A stretch of DNA of 39,044 nucleotides from Lachnoclostridium sp. UBA2905 (GTDB taxonomy: Bacteria > Bacillota > Clostridia > Lachnospirales > Lachnospiraceae). Below the pieces are notes generated by a model. That model had not been told where the DNA came from. It did not search any database and saw only the letters and a list, made by a program, of their open reading frames with translations. Below, in pieces: positions 8,201 to 16,221 of this stretch. Within the stretch, counting starts at the first letter, position 1, and each line of letters opens with the position of its first letter. The position numbers were made by a program, and so were the translations under genes. The stretch covers positions 1 to 39,044 of the forward strand of contig DEDL01000032.1 in NCBI GenBank assembly GCA_002349525.1. Reading direction: 5' to 3'.

Positions 8201-8341
8201 AATGCAAAGACAAAATCAAAGCTTATTAAGAAGCTTAAGTCAGGTAAGACATATTATGTAAAGGTACGTGCTTATGCAAATGCTGCTGGCAAGAAGGTGT
8301 ATGGAGCCTGGAGCAGTGTCAAGAAGGTTAAGGTTAAGTAG
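5234..8341 (+). CDS. Secreted GH97 glycosidase with CBM35-like, Ig-like and Fn3 domains
   Basis: A 1035-residue secreted enzyme. Order: signal peptide (about 1-37), GH97 N-terminal beta domain (about 45-330), GH97 TIM barrel (about 335-560, from TSVWSWWSTSSDNIDYDSMI), GH97 C-terminal domain, CBM6/35-like domain (about 690-820), Ig-like module (about 821-895), a T/G/S-rich linker, and fibronectin type III (about 945-1035) with a Lys-rich end. GH97 contains retaining alpha-galactosidases and inverting alpha-glucosidases. Here the barrel carries KVDY with Asp450, where the retaining branch has its nucleophile, and Glu499 in SSEAV as likely acid/base; this favours alpha-galactosidase-like activity. 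The start has a gaggagg site; an upstream GTG (5198) does not. Regulated by the divergent AraC gene, and followed by a terminator. Confidence 0.9.
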   Translation: MLLKTRKKVLAIALAGAMIAGLGSSYVPGSLNSVTAKAETKGDEGSDGLTAIDKLTVKSPDGKVSAKIWKNDDGKFYYSAYLNDTVVIQCSEFGLVTKDDDYSTGMELDEASVKVVTGIDDYDIFQGPVNHVNKEWNQLNFDLVKGDARITMNFRIANDGLAYRYQGDTDTTSDSESVAITSEKSSFTLPDSTTFWSTDHSATYEAGKYTERTMAQVKGGNITFSTPMLADTGSDGNGAWVLLSEASVYNNDDPYCASIFQTAAGKKAITVKFGVDLVGEDNPDNHKKTMDRRHNQIKEVDFTNKFETPWRAAIIGESLNNVINSTMISDLNPAAEGDFSWVKPGTSVWSWWSTSSDNIDYDSMIDYIDFCSEAGITYCLVDYGWEMWDNYEEKIRGLVEYANERNVGILVWYGVHKWDNPHIFDLDNEEDIEEQFAWCEDMGIKGVKVDYIESDSQFAMRNMYQIASIAAKHHLVVNYHGCTDPNGENRTFPNILSSEAVCGMEYFKWSDASAVDTLVTLPYTRNVIGSMEYTPALFSIPRSPATMGFMLSMCVNYESAVSTFSQSGYVYPGYNAFSLISDVPSTWDESVLLEGFPRESCIRARRNGENWYIGAMTVDAKNYNVSLDFLDKDVTYNAYIYRDNEDGSAIEVEKKLVTADDTLDFNLLANGGAAVKLTKNDPLKWTIYDNFTYYEAENATLAGKAKIKDGQAYISGKACVEGLGSGSANNVTFENIEVPEDGDYKLKLYIIAANKKNLTIEVNDEEVDTFNDVIGIAGDGGAVGAIRDYVDVSLHKGTNTIKLYTKSGQAPSIDRIAVSKALIDNAEVKLSQETYTYEGSECKPSVTVTREGKLLTEGTEYEVFYSNADKPGTASVYVTGINGYGGQLVKEYTINGKPVNSTDSTVTPGTTGNVTTSGNNGAVVTPGAGSTTSAPSKNTVKKPAKVKIKSLKAGKKQIKVSFKKVKGVSGYKITYSLNKKFKKAKTLNVNAKTKSKLIKKLKSGKTYYVKVRAYANAAGKKVYGAWSSVKKVKVK

Positions 8342-8379
8342 TTATAATAAATAGCATATAGTAAATATAATTAACTTCG

Positions 8380-8417
8380 GTCTCTCCTGTTATAACATGG
8401 CAGGAGGGACTGTTTTA
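8380..8417 (+). terminator. Terminator after GH97
   Basis: GTCTCTCCTG (8380-8389) pairs with CAGGAGGGAC (8401-8410) with one G-U pair, followed by TGTTTTATTT. Confidence 0.75.
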
Positions 8418-8490
8418 TTTCAGTTTGGAAGACTCCCGCTCTTGCAAGTGGTGAGTAATAATAAGTTTCACATGCGTTCGACTTGAAGCC

Positions 8491-8519
8491 TTGTAAAATG
8501 AGAATTTATTTGGTATTGT
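8491..8519 (+). promoter_or_regulatory. Promoter of the PF06541-type membrane gene
   Basis: TTGTAA (8491-8496), a 17-base spacer ending in TGg (extended -10), then TATTGT (8514-8519). Confidence 0.5.
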
Positions 8520-8571
8520 AGATAGGTAAATTTCATCAGATAATCAATTATCTAGAAAAGGGGAGAGGCAT

Positions 8572-9321
8572 ATGAGCATTTTTCTTGTTTTGGCATTTTT
8601 ATTTTTTATAGGAAGTATGCTAGGATGGTGTATAGAGTTTTTCTACAGGCATTTTGCTAGTAAAGATAAAATATGGGTTAATCCGGGTTTCCTGCTGGGA
8701 CCTTATCTTCCGCTTTACGGATTTGGACTATGTATATTGTATCTCATGGCATTGATAGATATTAATAAGATTCTGCTTTTTATTATGATGGCAATTCTTA
8801 TGACCATAATAGAGTATATAGCCGGCGTTATATTCATAAGGGGAATGAAGGTTATGCTATGGGATTATTCCAAGGAGAAGTTTAATTTTCAGGGCATAAT
8901 ATGTCCGAAGTTTTCATTTTACTGGGCTCTTTTAGGGGCAGCGTATTATTTTCTTATACATCCCCATATATTAAATGCCCTTGAATGGCTTTCAGGCAAC
9001 CTTGCATTTTCCTTTGTTATCGGATTATTTTTCGGAGTATTCTTTGTGGACTTCGGATATTCAATCAATATTCTTTCAAAGATAAGAAAGTTTGCAGTGG
9101 AGAACGATATCCTGATGAAGTACGAGCTTTTGAAAAGACAGATTCGTGCCAACAATCTGGAAAGAAGAGAGAAAATCAGATTTCTTATGCCGTTTAAGTC
9201 TGAGGTTCCATTTGCAGATCATTTGAGAAGATATATAGACCTTGCGGTGGCATTTACTGATGAGGAAGTCAGGGAAGAGGTATCAAAGGTTATCAATAAG
9301 GTTAAGAAAAAAGCTGAATAA
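8572..9321 (+). CDS. Putative ABC-transporter type IV membrane protein (PF06541-like)
   Basis: A 249-residue integral membrane protein with about five helices in the first 165 residues and a charged cytoplasmic tail (about 185-249). The segments GSMLGWCIEFFYRHF, WVNPGFLLGPYLPLYGFG and EYIAGV...LWDYS are typical of the PF06541 family, named putative ABC-transporter type IV but with no proven function, common in Firmicutes. The ribosome site aggggag precedes the ATG. The tail ends in a Lys-rich KVKKKAE and the stop falls inside an 18-19 bp tandem repeat. The amidohydrolase gene follows 94 bases later without an obvious terminator, so co-transcription is likely. Confidence 0.8.
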   Translation: MSIFLVLAFLFFIGSMLGWCIEFFYRHFASKDKIWVNPGFLLGPYLPLYGFGLCILYLMALIDINKILLFIMMAILMTIIEYIAGVIFIRGMKVMLWDYSKEKFNFQGIICPKFSFYWALLGAAYYFLIHPHILNALEWLSGNLAFSFVIGLFFGVFFVDFGYSINILSKIRKFAVENDILMKYELLKRQIRANNLERREKIRFLMPFKSEVPFADHLRRYIDLAVAFTDEEVREEVSKVINKVKKKAE

Positions 9322-9390
9322 TCCAATGAAGGATTAATAAGCCAATAAGGGTTTAACAAGCCAATAAAGCTGAATAGGCTATAAGTAAAT
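9317..9390 (+). repeat. 18-19 bp degenerate tandem repeat spanning a stop codon
   Basis: Units aataatccaatgaaggatt (9317-9335, containing stop TAA at 9319-9321), aataagccaataagggttt (9336-9354), aacaagccaataaagctg (9355-9372) and aataggctataagtaaat (9373-9390). A fifth unit may follow but is weak. Units 2 and 3 share a near-identical core, aagccaataa. Confidence 0.65.
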
Positions 9391-9415
9391 AAAGCAATAT
9401 TAAAGAGGTTAGAAA

Positions 9416-10243
9416 ATGCTTATAGATTTCCATACTCATTTTTTTCCGGAAAGAATTGCGGCAAGAACCATGCAGATTCTGCGGGAGAGAATGGCAGAGA
9501 TTAATAATATAGAAAATCTGGAGGACAGAACATATCCCATATGTACAGATGCTACACTGGAGGATACGAAAAGATGCATGAAAAGGGCAGGTGTTGACCT
9601 TAATGTCCTTTTGCCAATAGCAACAAGAGATGGTCAGTCAGACAACGTCAATAACTACGCCGAAATGGTAAATGACGGGAAGAATATAATATCGTTTGGT
9701 TCAGTATTTCCTTATCAGAAGGATTGGGAATATGTCATTTGTGATCTTGCTGACAGAGGCTTCAAAGGGATTAAGCTTCATCCTGAGGGACAGCAGTTTG
9801 ACATAGATGGAAAAGAAGGTCTGAGGGTAATAAAGAAAGCTGTTGAGCTTGGCATGCTTGTTGTAATTCATGCAGGAATTGATCCGGGTTTTGAGGGTAA
9901 GCCACATTCATCCCCTCTTAAATTCAGACATCTTATGGAGGAAACAGATGGAAGCCACATAATTGCTGCACATCTTGGAGGACTTATGCAGTGGGATGAT
10001 GTAGAAAAGTATCTGGTTGGAACCCCGATTAATATGGACATATCATACGTAAGTAAGGTTATGGATATGGAGCAGTATCGAAGAATTATTGTCAATCATG
10101 GTCCGGAGAAAATATTGTTTGCAAGTGACTGTCCATGGCAGGATCCCGAAGAAACCTTAAGGGATTTGAGGTCTGTTAATCTTGATGAGGAAAGTATGGA
10201 GCTTATAACATACAAAAATGCAAAAAGGCTTTTAAAAATCTGA
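9416..10243 (+). CDS. Amidohydrolase-family metal-dependent hydrolase
   Basis: A 275-residue TIM-barrel hydrolase of the Amidohydro_2 kind. Metal-binding positions are visible: His6 and His8 in DFHTHFF, a His in VVIHAGIDPG, a His in IIAAHLGG, and Asp in FASDCPWQDP near the end. GIKLHPEGQQFD forms the central strand seen in related decarboxylases and hydrolases. The substrate cannot be predicted. The start has an aagaggttag site. It lies between the PF06541-type membrane gene, with which it may be co-transcribed, and the gatCAB promoter. Confidence 0.85.
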   Translation: MLIDFHTHFFPERIAARTMQILRERMAEINNIENLEDRTYPICTDATLEDTKRCMKRAGVDLNVLLPIATRDGQSDNVNNYAEMVNDGKNIISFGSVFPYQKDWEYVICDLADRGFKGIKLHPEGQQFDIDGKEGLRVIKKAVELGMLVVIHAGIDPGFEGKPHSSPLKFRHLMEETDGSHIIAAHLGGLMQWDDVEKYLVGTPINMDISYVSKVMDMEQYRRIIVNHGPEKILFASDCPWQDPEETLRDLRSVNLDEESMELITYKNAKRLLKI

Positions 10244-10276
10244 TGTAAATACTGGCTTATTACACGGAGTGTCTGC

Positions 10277-10305
10277 TTGCAAATAATAATATCATGTGCT
10301 ACGAT
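10277..10305 (+). promoter_or_regulatory. Promoter of gatCAB
   Basis: TTGCAA (10277-10282), a 17-base spacer ending in TGc (extended -10), then TACGAT (10300-10305), 34 bases before gatC. Confidence 0.6.
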
Positions 10306-10338
10306 AATAAAATCTATTATAAATGGAGGTTTCACAAT

Positions 10339-10632
10339 ATGGCTAATATTATATCTGATGAAACAATAGAATATGTAGGAATTCTTGCCAAGCTTGAGCT
10401 CTCTGATGAAGAGAAGGAGCAGGCGAAGAAGGATATGGGAAGTATGCTTGACTATATTGACAAGCTGAATGAACTTGATACAACAGGGGTCGAGCCTATG
10501 TCACATGTATTTCCTGTGAATAATGTGTTCAGGGAAGATGTTGTTACTAATGGCGATGACAGAGACAATATACTTGCGAATGCCCCAGAAGAAAAAGACG
10601 GTGCATTTGTTGTGCCTAAGACATTTGATTAA
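10339..10632 (+). CDS. gatC: Aspartyl/glutamyl-tRNA amidotransferase subunit C
   Basis: A 97-residue subunit that wraps around GatA and stabilises the GatCAB complex, which turns Glu-tRNA(Gln) or Asp-tRNA(Asn) into the correctly charged tRNA. The family pattern is clear: YVGILAKLELSDEEKE, then LDYIDKLNELDTTGVEPMSH and DGAFVVPKTF. Of the possible starts, the ATG at 10339 has an atggaggt ribosome site at good spacing; an ORF start 15 codons earlier does not. gatA follows after 14 bases, so C-A-B form one operon. Confidence 0.97.
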   Translation: MANIISDETIEYVGILAKLELSDEEKEQAKKDMGSMLDYIDKLNELDTTGVEPMSHVFPVNNVFREDVVTNGDDRDNILANAPEEKDGAFVVPKTFD

Positions 10633-10646
10633 GGAGGGGCTTTATA

Positions 10647-12107
10647 ATGAGTCTTATGAAGATGACAGCCGTGGAACTCGGCAGCAGAATTAAGTCAAAA
10701 GAGATATCAGCAGTTGAGGCTGCAAGGGCAGCACTTGACCAGATTAAGTCTGTTGAAGATAAGGTTAACAGCTATGTTACAGTGTTAGATGAAGATGTAG
10801 TGCTGGAACGTGCTGCCAGGGTACAGCAGGAAATTGAGGCTGGAAAACTTACAGGACCACTTGCAGGTGTTCCTGTTGCAATTAAAGATAATATGTGCAC
10901 TGAGGGTATTCTTACAACCTGCAGTTCTAAGATACTTAGTAATTTTAAGCCGGGCTTTTCATCAGAAGCTGTTCTTAATCTTGAAAAAGCCGGTGCAGTT
11001 ATACTTGGAAAGACAAATATGGATGAATTTGCCATGGGAAGTACAACTGAAACCTCTTATTTTGGACCAACTAAGAATCCATGGAATACAGCCCATGTAC
11101 CAGGAGGTTCATCAGGAGGATCATGTTCAGCTGTAGCAGCTGGTGAATGTTTCTATGCACTTGGTTCAGATACAGGTGGATCTATAAGACAGCCAAGTTC
11201 ATTTTGTGGTGTAACGGGTATTAAGCCTACTTATGGAACTGTATCACGATATGGTCTTATTGCATATGGTTCATCCCTTGACCAGATAGGACCTGTAGCC
11301 AAGGACGTTACAGACTGTGCAGTTATACTTGATACTATAGCTTCATATGATGCTAAGGACAGCACATCAGTAAAGAGGGAATATGATTTTGCATCAGCTC
11401 TTAAGGATGATGTAAAAGGTATGAGAATTGGAATCCCAAAAGATTATTTTGGTGAAGGACTTGATAGTGAAGTTAAGGAAGCAGTTCTTAATGTTGCAAA
11501 AACTCTTGAAAAGAAGGGTGCAATTGTTGAAGAATTTGATCTTAGCCTTGTTTCATATGCAATACCTGCATATTATGTTATTGCATCTGCAGAGGCAAGT
11601 TCAAACCTTGCAAGATTTGATGGTGTGAAGTATGGATACCGTACAGAGGATTACGAAGGACTTCACAATATGTATAAAAAGACCAGATCAGAAGGATTTG
11701 GACCTGAGGTTAAGCGAAGAATTATGTTAGGTTCATTTGTACTTAGCAGCGGATATTATGATGCGTATTACCTTAAGGCACTTAGAACCAAGGCACTTAT
11801 AAAGCAGGCATTTGACAAGGCATTTGCTTCATATGATATGATCCTTGCACCTGCTGCACCTACAACCGCACCAAAGCTTGGTGACAGTTTAAGTGATCCT
11901 ATTAAGATGTACTTAGGAGATATATATACAATATCTGTTAACCTTGCCGGACTTCCGGGGATAAGTGTTCCGTGTGGAATTGATTCAAAGGGACTTCCAA
12001 TCGGAGCACAGTTTATTGGTAACTGTTTTGATGAGAAGAAAATAATACAGGCAGCATATTCATACGAAAAGACAAGAGATATGATGCTGTCAGACATGTG
12101 CGTATAA
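10647..12107 (+). CDS. gatA: Aspartyl/glutamyl-tRNA amidotransferase subunit A
   Basis: The 486-residue glutaminase subunit of GatCAB, an amidase-signature enzyme that frees ammonia from glutamine or asparagine. The catalytic triad is intact: Lys80 (VAIKDN), cis-Ser155 in the Gly/Ser-rich GGSSGGS loop, and the nucleophile Ser179 in GSDTGGS. Length and spacing match known GatA proteins. The ribosome site aaggagggg precedes the ATG. Middle gene of gatCAB; gatB starts 14 bases after its stop. Confidence 0.98.
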   Translation: MSLMKMTAVELGSRIKSKEISAVEAARAALDQIKSVEDKVNSYVTVLDEDVVLERAARVQQEIEAGKLTGPLAGVPVAIKDNMCTEGILTTCSSKILSNFKPGFSSEAVLNLEKAGAVILGKTNMDEFAMGSTTETSYFGPTKNPWNTAHVPGGSSGGSCSAVAAGECFYALGSDTGGSIRQPSSFCGVTGIKPTYGTVSRYGLIAYGSSLDQIGPVAKDVTDCAVILDTIASYDAKDSTSVKREYDFASALKDDVKGMRIGIPKDYFGEGLDSEVKEAVLNVAKTLEKKGAIVEEFDLSLVSYAIPAYYVIASAEASSNLARFDGVKYGYRTEDYEGLHNMYKKTRSEGFGPEVKRRIMLGSFVLSSGYYDAYYLKALRTKALIKQAFDKAFASYDMILAPAAPTTAPKLGDSLSDPIKMYLGDIYTISVNLAGLPGISVPCGIDSKGLPIGAQFIGNCFDEKKIIQAAYSYEKTRDMMLSDMCV

Positions 12108-12121
12108 GGAGGAATTGCATC

Positions 12122-13564
12122 ATGAGTAAAGAATATGAAATGGTCATAGGTCTTGAGGTGCATGTGGAGCTTGCAACTAAGACTAAGATTTTCTGCGGAT
12201 GCAGCACTGCATTTGGTGGAGCTCCTAATACACATACATGTCCTGTATGTACAGGTATGCCAGGCTCACTTCCTGTGCTTAACAAGCAGGTAGTGGAGTA
12301 TGCAACAGCAGTAGGTCTTGCAACCAATTGTACAATTAATCAGAATTGTAAATTTGACAGAAAGAATTATTTTTATCCTGATAATCCACAGAATTATCAG
12401 ATATCACAGTTATATTATCCAATCTGCGTGAATGGTGGAGTTGAAATTGAAACAGCTGATGGCGGTAAAAAGACTATTGGAATCCATGAGATTCATATGG
12501 AAGAGGATGCCGGAAAGCTTGTACATGATGAATGGGGCGATAGCTCACTTGTAGATTTTAACCGTTCAGGCGTACCACTTATAGAGATAGTGTCTGAACC
12601 TGATATGAGAAGTGCTGATGAGGTTATTGCTTATCTTGAAAAGCTCAGACAGACAATTCAGTATCTTGGAGCTTCAGACTGTAAGCTCAATGAAGGCTCT
12701 ATGAGAGCTGATGTTAACCTTTCAATAAGGGAGAAGGGTCAGACTGAGTTTGGAACAAGAACTGAAACTAAGAACCTTAACTCATTTAAGGCAATACAGC
12801 GTGCAATTGAGAATGAGAAGAACAGACAGATTGACCTTATTGAAGCTGGTGAGAAGGTTGTTCAGGAGACAAGAAGATGGGATGACAATAAGGAATATTC
12901 ATATCCTATGAGAAGCAAGGAAGATGCACAGGATTACAGATATTTCCCAGAGCCAGACCTTGTACCTATCCTTATAAGTGACGAATGGATTGAAGATATT
13001 AAGAGCAGACAGCCTGAATTCCGTGAGGAAAAGATGGTGAGATATGCCGAGGAATTTGATCTTCCGGAATACGATATTGATATTATAACAGCCAACAAGA
13101 AGCTTGCAGATATATTTGAAGCTACTGTTGCAATATGCGGTAATCCTAAAAAGGTTTCAAACTGGCTTATGGTTGAGACTATGTTCTTAATTAAGGACAG
13201 AGGAATGGATGTTGAGGATATATCATTTTCACCTGAAAATCTTGCAAAGCTTATAGAGCTTACCCAGTCAAAGGCTATTAATGGTAAGGTTGCCAAGGAA
13301 GTATTTGCCAGGATATTTGATGAAGATATTGATCCGGAAGCTTATGTTAAAGAGAATGGCCTTATGGCGGTGAATGATGAGGGTGAGCTTAAAGCGGTAA
13401 TCGAAAAGGTTATAGCTGCAAATCCAAAATCTGTAGAAGATATTAATGCTGGTAAGCTTAAGGCTATGGGATTCTTAGTTGGACAGACTATGAAAGAGAT
13501 GAAGGGTAAGGCTGATCCTGGTTCTGTTAATGCAATATTGAAGGAATTACTTGGATTAGAATAA
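12122..13564 (+). CDS. gatB: Aspartyl/glutamyl-tRNA amidotransferase subunit B
   Basis: A 480-residue kinase/amidotransferase subunit that phosphorylates the mischarged aminoacyl-tRNA and accepts ammonia from GatA. The N-terminal cradle domain is typical (EMVIGLEVHVELATKTKIFC, then CPVCTGMPGSLPVLN with zinc-type Cys pairs). The helical and YqeY-like tail ends in KGKADPGSVNAILKELLG. The ATG at 12122 follows aaggagga; an in-frame ATG 8 codons earlier overlaps gatA and has no site. Its last codons form the first unit of a short degenerate repeat, and a terminator follows about 80 bases downstream, ending the operon. Confidence 0.98.
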   Translation: MSKEYEMVIGLEVHVELATKTKIFCGCSTAFGGAPNTHTCPVCTGMPGSLPVLNKQVVEYATAVGLATNCTINQNCKFDRKNYFYPDNPQNYQISQLYYPICVNGGVEIETADGGKKTIGIHEIHMEEDAGKLVHDEWGDSSLVDFNRSGVPLIEIVSEPDMRSADEVIAYLEKLRQTIQYLGASDCKLNEGSMRADVNLSIREKGQTEFGTRTETKNLNSFKAIQRAIENEKNRQIDLIEAGEKVVQETRRWDDNKEYSYPMRSKEDAQDYRYFPEPDLVPILISDEWIEDIKSRQPEFREEKMVRYAEEFDLPEYDIDIITANKKLADIFEATVAICGNPKKVSNWLMVETMFLIKDRGMDVEDISFSPENLAKLIELTQSKAINGKVAKEVFARIFDEDIDPEAYVKENGLMAVNDEGELKAVIEKVIAANPKSVEDINAGKLKAMGFLVGQTMKEMKGKADPGSVNAILKELLGLE

Positions 13565-13616
13565 GAATAAGCCGGATTAGAAAACCTGGATTGGACTAAT
13601 CTGGATAAGGCTAAGG
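13551..13616 (+). repeat. Degenerate repeat of about 15 bp spanning the gatB stop codon
   Basis: Related units: ttggattagaataag (13551, holding the last four codons and the start of the stop region), ccggattagaaaac (13572), ctggattggactaat (13586) and ctggataaggctaag (13601). The GGAT core recurs at variable spacing (21, 14 and 15 bp). It is weaker and less regular than the other arrays. Confidence 0.5.
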
Positions 13617-13644
13617 TCTAACAGAGCTATAATATTAAAGGCAG

Positions 13645-13676
13645 GGCAGTATATCATATATGATATGCTGCCTTTT
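13645..13676 (+). terminator. Terminator after gatCAB
   Basis: GGCAGTATATCAT pairs with ATGATATGCTGCC (13645-13672; one T-G pair), followed by TTTT. This is a strong stem. Confidence 0.8.
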
Positions 13677-13737
13677 ATATTTCTGCTTTATTTGGAAGAA
13701 TGCAGGTCTCACCTGCTTTTGGCTTGAAGCTGATAAC

Positions 13738-13773
13738 AAAAAAACAGTAGTATCACAAGGATACTACTGTTTT
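13738..13773 (-). terminator. Terminator after tRNA-Trp
   Basis: A perfect 14-bp inverted repeat (13741-13754 with 13760-13773, aaaacagtagtatc) with a 5-base loop. On the minus strand it ends in a run of seven T, placed 22 bases after the tRNA. Confidence 0.85.
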
Positions 13774-13794
13774 GGATTAAGTTAAAAATAAAAG

Positions 13795-13865
13795 CAGGGG
13801 AAGAGGGATTCGAACCCCCGTGAACGGTTTTGGAGACCGTCATACTGCCACTGTATGATTCCCCT
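13795..13865 (-). tRNA. tRNA-Trp (anticodon CCA)
   Basis: A complete cloverleaf on the minus strand: acceptor stem AGGGGAA / TTCCCCT, D stem ATAC / GTAT, anticodon stem ACGGT / ACCGT with loop CTCCAAA (anticodon CCA), and T arm with TTCGAAT. The discriminator base is G, as for tRNA-Trp. The 3' CCA is not encoded (the genome continues CTT) and must be added afterwards. Length is 71 nt. It stands alone, with its own terminator. Confidence 0.95.
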
Positions 13866-13964
13866 GTGGCAAAACACCTTTGTTATAATAATACATTATG
13901 ATAGTTATGTCAAGAAAAAAATTAATTTTCTTGTATTCCTTATAAGTTTATATATTTTGAATCA

Positions 13965-14789
13965 TTATTTGAGGCGCAGGCTAATCTCACCAGTATTAAG
14001 AAGAACCCTTCCTGCCTCTGTTTCAACAATCAGAGCACCGTTATCATCAATTTCCACGGCAATTCCATCAGTCCATATTCCGTTTTTCTGATAACGTATA
14101 TTTTTTTTGAGAACCATTGACCAGTCTCTGTACTGTTTCATGAATTGTCTGGAATCTATGTTTTTGCATATATCTATAAAATTATCCATAACAAGTGCAA
14201 TCAGTCTGTTGCGTGTAACGGCTCCGGCGGGCAGCCTGTTATTATCATCCATTTCATATAATGATCCGGCTATATTTTTTACTTCATCACTAAAGCTGTC
14301 TTTGCCGGTACTGTAATTGATTCCAATTCCAAGTACAATATATCGGTTTCCATCTGGATTACAGACTGATTCGGCAAGAATACCACATACCTTTTTGCTG
14401 TTTACATAAATATCATTAACCCATTTTATACTGGCATCAAAACCAATCTGTCTGACTGCTCCAGCGACAGCAACAGCAGCAGCTGAAGTTATAAGAATGG
14501 GATTTGAAGCAGCTTTATCAGGGTCTATTTTGTAGGTCATGTATATGCCGGTGCCCTGGGGTGATTCGAATTTTCTTCCAAGTCTTCCCCGACCGGCAGT
14601 CTGACATCCGGCGATTATAAGGTCGGGACAAGCTGCTTCACCCTTTCGGATATTGTCCTTCATCTGTCGGTTGGTGGAATCTATTTCATCGTATATTTTT
14701 ATATTTAAAGGGTTATGCATGGAGGATGCAATCTCTGAGGAAATTAAAACATCTTCTGTCATGCTTTGTTTAATAATATTATCAATCAT
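13965..14789 (-). CDS. birA: Biotin-[acetyl-CoA carboxylase] ligase, no DNA-binding domain
   Basis: A 274-residue biotin protein ligase that makes biotinyl-AMP and attaches biotin to a carrier-protein lysine. The catalytic domain shows the biotin/ATP loop AGRGRLGRKFESPQGTGIY and the KWVNDIYVNSKKVCGILAE motif; the C-terminal SH3-like domain ends at GEISLRLK. The about 30 residues before the catalytic core are too short for the helix-turn-helix of dual-function BirA, so this copy should be an enzyme only and not a repressor. The ribosome site aaagga and an extended -10 promoter lie just upstream. It runs towards tRNA-Trp. Confidence 0.93.
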   Translation of the reverse strand: MIDNIIKQSMTEDVLISSEIASSMHNPLNIKIYDEIDSTNRQMKDNIRKGEAACPDLIIAGCQTAGRGRLGRKFESPQGTGIYMTYKIDPDKAASNPILITSAAAVAVAGAVRQIGFDASIKWVNDIYVNSKKVCGILAESVCNPDGNRYIVLGIGINYSTGKDSFSDEVKNIAGSLYEMDDNNRLPAGAVTRNRLIALVMDNFIDICKNIDSRQFMKQYRDWSMVLKKNIRYQKNGIWTDGIAVEIDDNGALIVETEAGRVLLNTGEISLRLK

Positions 14790-14808
14790 GGAAATTATCC
14801 TTTCTACT

Positions 14809-14817
14809 ATTATATCA
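14809..14817 (-). promoter_or_regulatory. Extended -10 promoter of birA
   Basis: On the minus strand, TGaTATAAT (plus 14809-14817), about 20 bases before the birA start. The -35 is weak, as allowed by an extended -10. Confidence 0.5.
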
Positions 14818-14992
14818 GCTTACACTGACCAGAATCACGCACCAGGTCTTATGTGCGTTTGATTTGAATGGTGCAGGAATGTGAAGAGCAGGTTGTAGAT
14901 AAGACTGCCGTAAATCCTGCAAAAAGCAGGCCAGAGCCTACATGATTTGTTGTATGTTTAACAGTATAACATATATAAACTTCAAAAAACAG

Positions 14993-15021
14993 TTGAAAAA
15001 GGAAGTTCAAATGGGTATACT
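14993..15021 (+). promoter_or_regulatory. Promoter of tgt-yajC
   Basis: TTGAAA (14993-14998), a 17-base spacer, then TATACT (15016-15021), 36 bases before the tgt start. Confidence 0.7.
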
Positions 15022-15057
15022 TAAAGAATATATGCATTATTTTTGTGAGGTGTTATA

Positions 15058-16194
15058 TTGTACGAATTATTATGTAAAGATGGAAATGCTAAAAGAGGCC
15101 GTCTGACAACAGTTCACGGAGTAATTGAAACCCCTGTATTTATGAATGTAGGTACGGTTGCTGCTATTAAAGGAGCTGTTTCAACAGAGGACCTTGAGAA
15201 TATTGGCACACAGGTGGAATTATCCAATACGTATCATTTGCATGTAAGAACCGGTGACAAGATAATTAAGCAGATGGGTGGTCTTCATAAGTTCATGGTA
15301 TGGGACAGGCCTATTCTGACAGACTCAGGTGGATTTCAGGTATTTTCCCTTGCCGGCCTTAGAAAGATTAAGGAAGAGGGAGTATATTTCCAGTCACATA
15401 TTGACGGACGAAGAATTTTTATGGGACCTGAGGAAAGTATGCAGATTCAGTCCAATCTTGGATCTACCATTGCAATGGCTTTTGATGAATGTGCGCCATA
15501 TCCTTCAACAAGGGAATATATGGAAGCTTCAGTTGCCCGTACTACAAGATGGCTTCAGCGCTGTAAGAATGAGATGGCCAGACTTAACAGCTTAGAAGAT
15601 ACTGTGAATAAGCATCAGATGTTATTTGGCATTAATCAGGGTGGAACATTTAATGATATTAGAATTGAACATGCAAAGCGTATTGCTGAGTTTGATCTGG
15701 ATGGATATGCCCTTGGCGGACTTGCCGTTGGTGAAAGTCATGAGGCAATGTATGAAGTAATATCAGAAACAGTTCCATATCTTCCAAAGAATAAACCGGT
15801 ATACCTTATGGGTGTTGGAACTCCGGCCAACATACTTGAAGCTGTTGAAAGAGGCGTTGATTTCTTTGACTGCGTTTATCCAACAAGAAACGGAAGACAT
15901 GGTCATGCCTATACCAATTTTGGAAAGATTAATCTTCTTAATGCAAGATTTGAAACAGATGACAGACCAATTGAGGAAGGCTGTGGATGTCCGGCCTGCA
16001 GAAGATACGGCAGATCCTATATCAGACATCTTCTTAAGGCAAAAGAAATGTTGGGACTCAGACTTATGGTTCTCCATAATCTGTATTTTTACAATCATCT
16101 TATGGAAGAGATAAGAGCCGCTATTGAGGCAGGCAATTATTCAGAATTCAAGAAAGCTAAGCTGGCATCATTTGAAGCCGGTTTGGACCAATAA
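15058..16194 (+). CDS. tgt: Queuine/preQ1 tRNA-guanine transglycosylase, TTG start
   Basis: Exchanges guanine at position 34 of GUN-anticodon tRNAs for preQ1 on the way to queuosine. At 378 residues it is full length. Motifs: Asp89 in LTDSGGFQ (acid/base), GGLAVGES (substrate loop), Asp271 in FDCVYPTRNGRHG (nucleophile), and the zinc site CGCPACRR with a distal His in VLHNLYFY. Translation must start at TTG 15058: an in-frame TGA lies four codons upstream, and gaggtg sits at the right distance. The bases before it do not show a preQ1 riboswitch that I can recognise. yajC follows after 27 bases. Confidence 0.97.
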   Translation: MYELLCKDGNAKRGRLTTVHGVIETPVFMNVGTVAAIKGAVSTEDLENIGTQVELSNTYHLHVRTGDKIIKQMGGLHKFMVWDRPILTDSGGFQVFSLAGLRKIKEEGVYFQSHIDGRRIFMGPEESMQIQSNLGSTIAMAFDECAPYPSTREYMEASVARTTRWLQRCKNEMARLNSLEDTVNKHQMLFGINQGGTFNDIRIEHAKRIAEFDLDGYALGGLAVGESHEAMYEVISETVPYLPKNKPVYLMGVGTPANILEAVERGVDFFDCVYPTRNGRHGHAYTNFGKINLLNARFETDDRPIEEGCGCPACRRYGRSYIRHLLKAKEMLGLRLMVLHNLYFYNHLMEEIRAAIEAGNYSEFKKAKLASFEAGLDQ

Positions 16195-16221
16195 ATATTA
16201 CACAATTATCAGGAGGTTACT

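Noticed and set aside
13965..14789. BirA acting as biotin repressor
   Set aside because: The protein has no room for the N-terminal helix-turn-helix, so only the ligase role is supported.
14820..15057. preQ1 riboswitch upstream of tgt
   Set aside because: No preQ1-I type sequence (CUAGC-like loop and A-rich tail) could be found; only a promoter and small inverted repeats are visible.
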